This document shows positions 52,178-55,516 of a DNA stretch of 55,516 nt, one piece after another. The notes beneath the pieces are model-generated. The model was not told the origin of the DNA. It did not search any database and was given only the letters and a program-made list of their open reading frames with translations. The translations under genes and the position numbers were made by a program. Position 1 is the first letter of the stretch; the number at the start of each line of letters is the position of its first letter. This DNA is from Nocardia jejuensis NBRC 103114. GTDB lineage: Bacteria; Actinomycetota; Actinomycetes; Mycobacteriales; Mycobacteriaceae. The stretch spans positions 1 through 55,516 of the forward strand of contig NZ_BDBU01000062.1 of NCBI RefSeq assembly GCF_001613145.1, read 5' to 3'.

Positions 52178-52893
52178 ACCTGGCGGCCGAACAGCAGCTT
52201 CCACGGCATCAGCGCCGACTCCAACTGCACCTTCAGGCTCATCTTGGACGCGCCGACGGTCCGCTCCTCGAAACGGATCGGCACCTCGGCGATCACGATG
52301 CCCTGCTTGACCGTCCGGTAGTTCATCTCCACCTGGAACGAGTAGCCGTTGCTCTTGATCGAGGCGACGTCGATGGCGCGCAGGGTATCGGCCTTCCACG
52401 CCTTGAAGCCCGCGGTCGCGTCCTTGACGCCCAAGCGAAGCAGCAGGTTCACGTAGAAGTTGGCCCAGGCCGAGAGCGCCTTGCGGTACCACTTCCACTC
52501 CTCGGCCGTGGAACCGCCGGGGACATACCGGGATCCGAGCACGACGCCCGCGTCGGTGGTCTCCAGCTTCTCCAGCATGGCCGGGATGACCTCGGCGGGA
52601 TGGGACAGGTCCGCGTCCATCTGGATCACCACGTCCGCGCCCTCGTCCAGGGCGCGGGTGATGCCGGCGATGTAGGCGCGGCCCAGGCCGTCCTTCTCGG
52701 TGCGGTGCAGGACGCCCACCTGATTCGGCAGGTCGGCGGCCAGTTTGTCGGCCACCTCGCCCGTGCCGTCTGGGGAATTGTCGTCCACGACCAGCACGTG
52801 CAGGTCGGCCACCGGTAGCGCGGTCAGCCGTTCGACCGCCACCGGCAGGTTCTCCCGCTCGTTGTAGGTCGGCACCACCACGGTCACCTTCAA
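52174..52893 (-). CDS. Polyprenol-phosphate mannose synthase
   Basis: GT2 enzyme that moves mannose from GDP-mannose to polyprenyl phosphate for lipomannan/LAM and protein mannosylation. The product is 239 residues: VTVVVPTYNERENL, VDDNSPDGTGE, GLGRAYIAGI, IQMDADLSHP, SRYVPGGS, GYSFQVEMNYR and EVPIRFEER. It is the catalytic domain only, without the acyltransferase domain of mycobacterial Ppm1. I choose the TTG at 52893 (family start LKVTVVVPTYNE) because GGGAGGG lies about 7 nt upstream; the ATG at 52932 has no ribosome site. Confidence 0.9.
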   Translation of the reverse strand: MKVTVVVPTYNERENLPVAVERLTALPVADLHVLVVDDNSPDGTGEVADKLAADLPNQVGVLHRTEKDGLGRAYIAGITRALDEGADVVIQMDADLSHPAEVIPAMLEKLETTDAGVVLGSRYVPGGSTAEEWKWYRKALSAWANFYVNLLLRLGVKDATAGFKAWKADTLRAIDVASIKSNGYSFQVEMNYRTVKQGIVIAEVPIRFEERTVGASKMSLKVQLESALMPWKLLFGRQV

Positions 52894-53025
52894 GGCTTGC
52901 CCTCCCGCTCGATTCTCGCCGGACGCGCGCATGGACCGGCGCACACCTCGTCGTTTCTGCTCACGAAACCGTACCTGGTCCGCGTCCGCGCGTCTCGAGC
53001 GCCCAGTAGAGAGGGCCCGGGGAAA

Positions 53026-53199
53026 TCAGTCGTCGTCGTCCGCGCGCTTGTTCCGCTCGCGCGCGATCTCCAAAGCCCGTTCCGCGGTGGCCTTGTCGGG
53101 GTACGGACCCATCCGATTTCCCACCCAGCCCTGCTTGCCCTGCTCGGCCTGGTGCGTGTCCAGGTTGTAGTACCAGCCGTTTTCCTCAGCGTCAGACAT
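53026..53199 (-). CDS. Small SPOR-like protein
   Basis: 57 residues, MSDAEENGWYYNLDTHQAEQ, then RMGPYPDKATAERALEIARERNK and an Asp-rich end. The WYYN...GPY...A..AL pattern is the short SPOR-domain-like family common near this locus in mycolic-acid bacteria. Function is unknown. It is shorter than the usual ORF cut-off but codon use and motif support it. Confidence 0.7.
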   Translation of the reverse strand: MSDAEENGWYYNLDTHQAEQGKQGWVGNRMGPYPDKATAERALEIARERNKRADDDD

Positions 53200-53249
53200 G
53201 CTTCCAGCATCCCACCAAGATCACGAGCTGAAACCCCTAACACGCAAGA

Positions 53250-53274
53250 AGGCCGCACCCTGGGGGTGCGGCCT
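53250..53274 (-). terminator. Terminator of the tRNA operon
   Basis: AGGCCGCACCC (53250-53260) pairs perfectly with 53264-53274 around TGG, just downstream of tRNA-Phe. Confidence 0.85.
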
Positions 53275-53286
53275 GCTCGGATAGTG

Positions 53287-53360
53287 TGGCCAGAGCCGGG
53301 ATCGAACCGGCGACCTTCCGCTTTTCAGGCGGACGCTCGTACCAACTGAGCTACCTGGCC
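53287..53360 (-). tRNA. tRNA-Phe (GAA)
   Basis: Cloverleaf with acceptor GGCCAGG, D-arm GCTCAGTTGGTACGAGC, anticodon loop CTGAAAA (anticodon GAA) and T-arm GGTTCGATCC. Third gene of a Glu-Asp-Phe cluster. CCA is not encoded. Confidence 0.96.
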
Positions 53361-53396
53361 GAAGGCATCCGGAGACACCTGGTCTTGACTGTCTTG

Positions 53397-53470
53397 CGAC
53401 CCTGACGGGACTCGAACCCGCGACCTCCGCCGTGACAGGGCGGCGCGCTAACCAACTGCGCCACAGGGCC
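53397..53470 (-). tRNA. tRNA-Asp (GTC)
   Basis: Acceptor GGCCCTG, anticodon loop CTGTCAC (anticodon GTC), T-arm GGGTTCGAGTCCC, discriminator G. Middle gene of the cluster. Confidence 0.96.
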
Positions 53471-53503
53471 TTGCTCTGCTCCTACAACGGCACTGGACCG
53501 ATG

Positions 53504-53576
53504 TACCCCCTACGGGATTCGAACCCGCGCTACCGCCTTGAAAGGGCGGCGTCCTAGGCCGCTAGACGAAGGGGGC
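53504..53576 (-). tRNA. tRNA-Glu (TTC)
   Basis: Acceptor GCCCCCT with a G-U first pair, D-arm GTCTAGCGGCCTAGGAC, anticodon loop CTTTCAA (anticodon TTC), T-arm GGGTTCGAATCCC. First gene of the cluster. Confidence 0.96.
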
Positions 53577-53669
53577 CCGCCGGATTTCTCCGGACCGTTA
53601 TGCTCAACGGCTTCCGTTGGGAGCGGAGATAGCTTATGACAGCATCCGCTCGATTCCCAAATCTGCTGG

Positions 53670-54335
53670 TCAGACTCCCAAATTGAGGTCTTCCAGTCGG
53701 GCGGACACCCGCCAGCCCACGCGCCGGAACTCCTCCGTCCACTCCGGTGTCGAGGTGGCGTCCACGATCACCTCGAGTGCCTCGGTGAAGCGGGAGCGCA
53801 GATCGGTCGGACCACCCAGGACGTCGGTGATGTAGCGCTGGCCCGCCAGAGCGGCCGCCAAAGTCCGGGTGAAGCGGTCCGGATCGGCGTCCGGGCGAAG
53901 CTGTTTGTGCTCGGTGGCGCGCACCGCGAGCAGCCGGATCGACCGCCCGAGAATACGACCGCCGCCGGCCTGTATGTCGCGGTAGAACTCCGGTTCGATG
54001 ATGAGCCGGAACTCCGCCTGGATGATTATGTCGTTCTCCAAACGCAGCGCGATCTCGTCGATCATGCCGTGCAGGATGTCCAACGGACCGAGATCACTTC
54101 TGGCAAGCCATCTTTCGGTCGATACGCGGTAACGGTCGACTGCCGCCTCCAGCACCGCGCGCGCCAGATCCTCCTTGGAGTCGAAGTGAAAGTACATCGC
54201 GCCCTTGGTGGCTCGCGATCCTTCCAATATGCGGTTGAGCGATGCAGCGGCATAGCCGCTCTTGCCGAACTCAACGGCGGCCGACCTGATGATCGCCGCG
54301 CGTGTCCGGCGGGCCCGCTCTTGCTGCCGTGCCAT
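53670..54335 (-). CDS. ScbR/ArpA-type gamma-butyrolactone receptor homologue (TetR family)
   Basis: The product is 221 residues. The N-terminus RARRTRAAIIRSAAVEFGKSGYAAASLNRIL and TKGAMYFHFDSKEDLARAVLE, then ILHGMIDEIALRLENDIIIQAEFRLI, are typical of the autoregulator-receptor branch of TetR proteins. A lactone-type ligand is likely but not shown; no afsA-like synthase lies in the window. ATG 54335 has GGAGG about 12 nt upstream. Upstream is an AT-rich region with paired palindromes, probably its own operators. Confidence 0.82.
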   Translation of the reverse strand: MARQQERARRTRAAIIRSAAVEFGKSGYAAASLNRILEGSRATKGAMYFHFDSKEDLARAVLEAAVDRYRVSTERWLARSDLGPLDILHGMIDEIALRLENDIIIQAEFRLIIEPEFYRDIQAGGGRILGRSIRLLAVRATEHKQLRPDADPDRFTRTLAAALAGQRYITDVLGGPTDLRSRFTEALEVIVDATSTPEWTEEFRRVGWRVSARLEDLNLGV

Positions 54336-54415
54336 GCTCGAAACGCCTCCGAAGCTAGCTACCGCCGCGAACTGCCCCCGGATAGGAACAATCCCCGACG
54401 CAAAGTTACGTGTCT

Positions 54416-54464
54416 TTCAAATACTTTTGAACGGGCTTCTGCCCGAATTACCAAACTTTTGGTA
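54416..54464. promoter_or_regulatory. Two palindromes upstream of the ScbR-type gene
   Basis: TTCAAATACTTTTGAA (54416-54431) and TACCAAACTTTTGGTA (54449-54464) share a CAAA...TTTG layout and have centres 33 bp apart, three helical turns. A small hairpin (CGGGC/GCCCG) lies between them. An AAAACTT/AAGTTTT inverted repeat (54478-54484, 54504-54510) follows. They are candidate autoregulatory elements. Confidence 0.6.
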
Positions 54465-54510
54465 CGAAAAAGCGCGAAAAACTTGAAACACACCAACGGG
54501 TATAAGTTTT

Positions 54511-55490
54511 CCCGCCCAGGTGCGCCGCAGGGTTGCACATCCGGGCTTCACGTCTCTGGTCGCCTCCCGCAGCCTCAATGTGTTGTTGCCGCGATCGGCC
54601 AGACCGGTCGCGACACGTTCGGGCACATCAACGATAGGCCGAATCCCGTGCCGCCGGGGCAATCCCAGTTCCTCGGGAATTCACCAGTCGGTCAAGTTAC
54701 CCGGAAAGCGCACCCCGCGTGAGGTGTACCGGAAAGTCAGTTAGCCAGCACGCCCCCTATCCATCGCCGCAATTGACCAGTTACCGCATGGGCGTTTGGT
54801 CCGAAAGGGCGAATTCGCCCATATCCCAGAGATGTTCGTCGCCGAGACCCCACCCGGACCGAACCGGCTCGCGGACACCGCGACGGCGTCGGACCGAAAC
54901 CCCAGCCCCCGGCCAACTTTCATCCGCTCCCACCCCCCACACCAAAATGCTTGCCACACATCACCATTGGATGAGTTTCGCATCCGGAGCCCACGAAACA
55001 AATTGGCTGGCAACGCGTTTGCCGAACGTGCAGGATGCGGCAGATCAGCGGGCGCTTACCCAGCCCGGCGCGCGAGCGCACCCGGACATGACGAAACCCG
55101 GCCCCCGACCCCGTCGGCCCCTGCCCGGACCGTGCCACGGACCACAGGGTCCGCTCTCGCTCTCCGCGCGGTCTCACAGCCCCCACCGACCGGTCCGCAC
55201 TCTCACCGGCTCATCGTCCTCCCGTCCCACCGCCGCCTCGCCCGGGACCCCCGCGATCGGCACGAGCAGTCAGCCGATAGGCACGACCGGTCAGCCGACC
55301 GGTCCGATATGCCCCACCCCCGCGTCCACCCACCCCGGCCGCGCCGGACCGGACAACCCCCCGAACCCTCCCGAATCGCCCGGCGCGTCCCCCGCCCGTC
55401 CGGGGTGACCTGCACAAATATCCGGCGCCCGAACACAATCGGATACTCATTTAACAGATGTGCGAACCGCACCGTAAACTCTCATCCCGC
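54511..55490. other. About 1 kb without a supported gene
   Basis: Long open frames exist on both strands, but they are Pro/Arg/Ser/Thr-rich, lack ribosome sites and match nothing I know. The left part is less GC-rich than the genes. An imperfect 21-bp tandem repeat (CGATCGGCACGAGCAGTCAGC-type) occupies 55254-55295. The right end must hold the promoter of the tRNA at 55491. Confidence 0.55.
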
Positions 55491-55516
55491 GCCCCTATAG
55501 CTCAGTTGGTAGAGCT
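55491..55516 (+). tRNA. tRNA, 5' part only, probably tRNA-Lys
   Basis: The last 26 nt give acceptor GCCCCTA, then TA and the D-arm GCTCAGTTGGTAGAGC. The anticodon is outside the window. The start equals that of mycobacterial tRNA-Lys(TTT), so Lys is likely but not shown. Confidence 0.75.

Noticed and set aside
52890..53258. 122-residue minus-strand frame overlapping the mannose synthase start
   Set aside because: The real gene here is the 57-residue SPOR-like protein in another frame; this frame has no motif.
54719..55500. Two plus-strand open frames upstream of the last tRNA
   Set aside because: Pro/Arg/Ser-rich translation, no ribosome site, no family resemblance. They overlap each other in different frames.

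Overview
The window comes from a high-GC actinomycete of the mycolic-acid group, most likely Nocardia or a close relative. The evidence is pervasive G+C-rich third codon positions, many GTG starts, and gene order that follows the Mycobacterium tuberculosis Rv0858c-Rv0896 neighbourhood in part: dapC, XPB helicase, helicase-associated protein, rpfA, cspB-like, DUF2771, MFS, DUF3027, DUF2530, MarR, sepH, serC, citA and gltA. Mycobactin/nocobactin-type salicylate genes and a plsB-plsC pair support this placement. I see no IS element, prophage or CRISPR array.

Layout. 1-9.3 kb: sepH (cut by the window edge), serC, a polysaccharide deacetylase lipoprotein, a DUF1272 protein, then two citrate synthases (citA, gltA) flanking pdxH and an MFS exporter. 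9.3-10.1 kb: a gene-free stretch bounded on the left by two terminator hairpins. It holds a tandem array of about 15 small hairpins, almost all with a G-rich GGGG/GGGA loop, followed by an eis-type acetyltransferase. 11.4-20.3 kb: a large lipoprotein, YccF, MarR/DUF2530, TetR, a sacsin-like GHKL protein and DUF3027. 20.3-33.7 kb: glutaminyl cyclase, MFS, DUF2771, cold-shock protein, rpfA-like gene behind a CRP-type site and a c-di-AMP (ydaO) riboswitch, helicase-associated protein, lipoprotein, a 30-residue membrane peptide, GH5 hydrolase, XPB helicase. 33.7-41.7 kb: two LysE exporters around an M1 peptidase, dapC-like aminotransferase, SigJ-type sigma factor, GNAT, and DAHP synthase with a YFWF leader peptide and attenuator. 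41.7-48.1 kb: two paralogous SDRs, DUF5993-DsbB, and iron-box-controlled mbtA-like and mbtI genes. 48.2-55.5 kb: plsB-plsC, polyprenol-phosphate mannose synthase, a small SPOR-like protein, tRNA-Glu/Asp/Phe, a gamma-butyrolactone-receptor-type regulator with an AT-rich operator region, about 1 kb with no gene, and the first 26 nt of a tRNA, probably Lys.

The most unusual element is the hairpin array at 9602-10052. The stem sequences change from unit to unit while pairing is kept. All eight wobble pairs are G-U only if the plus strand is the RNA. This points to an undescribed structured RNA or 5' leader upstream of eis. A second pattern is widespread leaderless initiation: at least sixteen starts lie 6-8 nt downstream of a TANNNT -10 hexamer.
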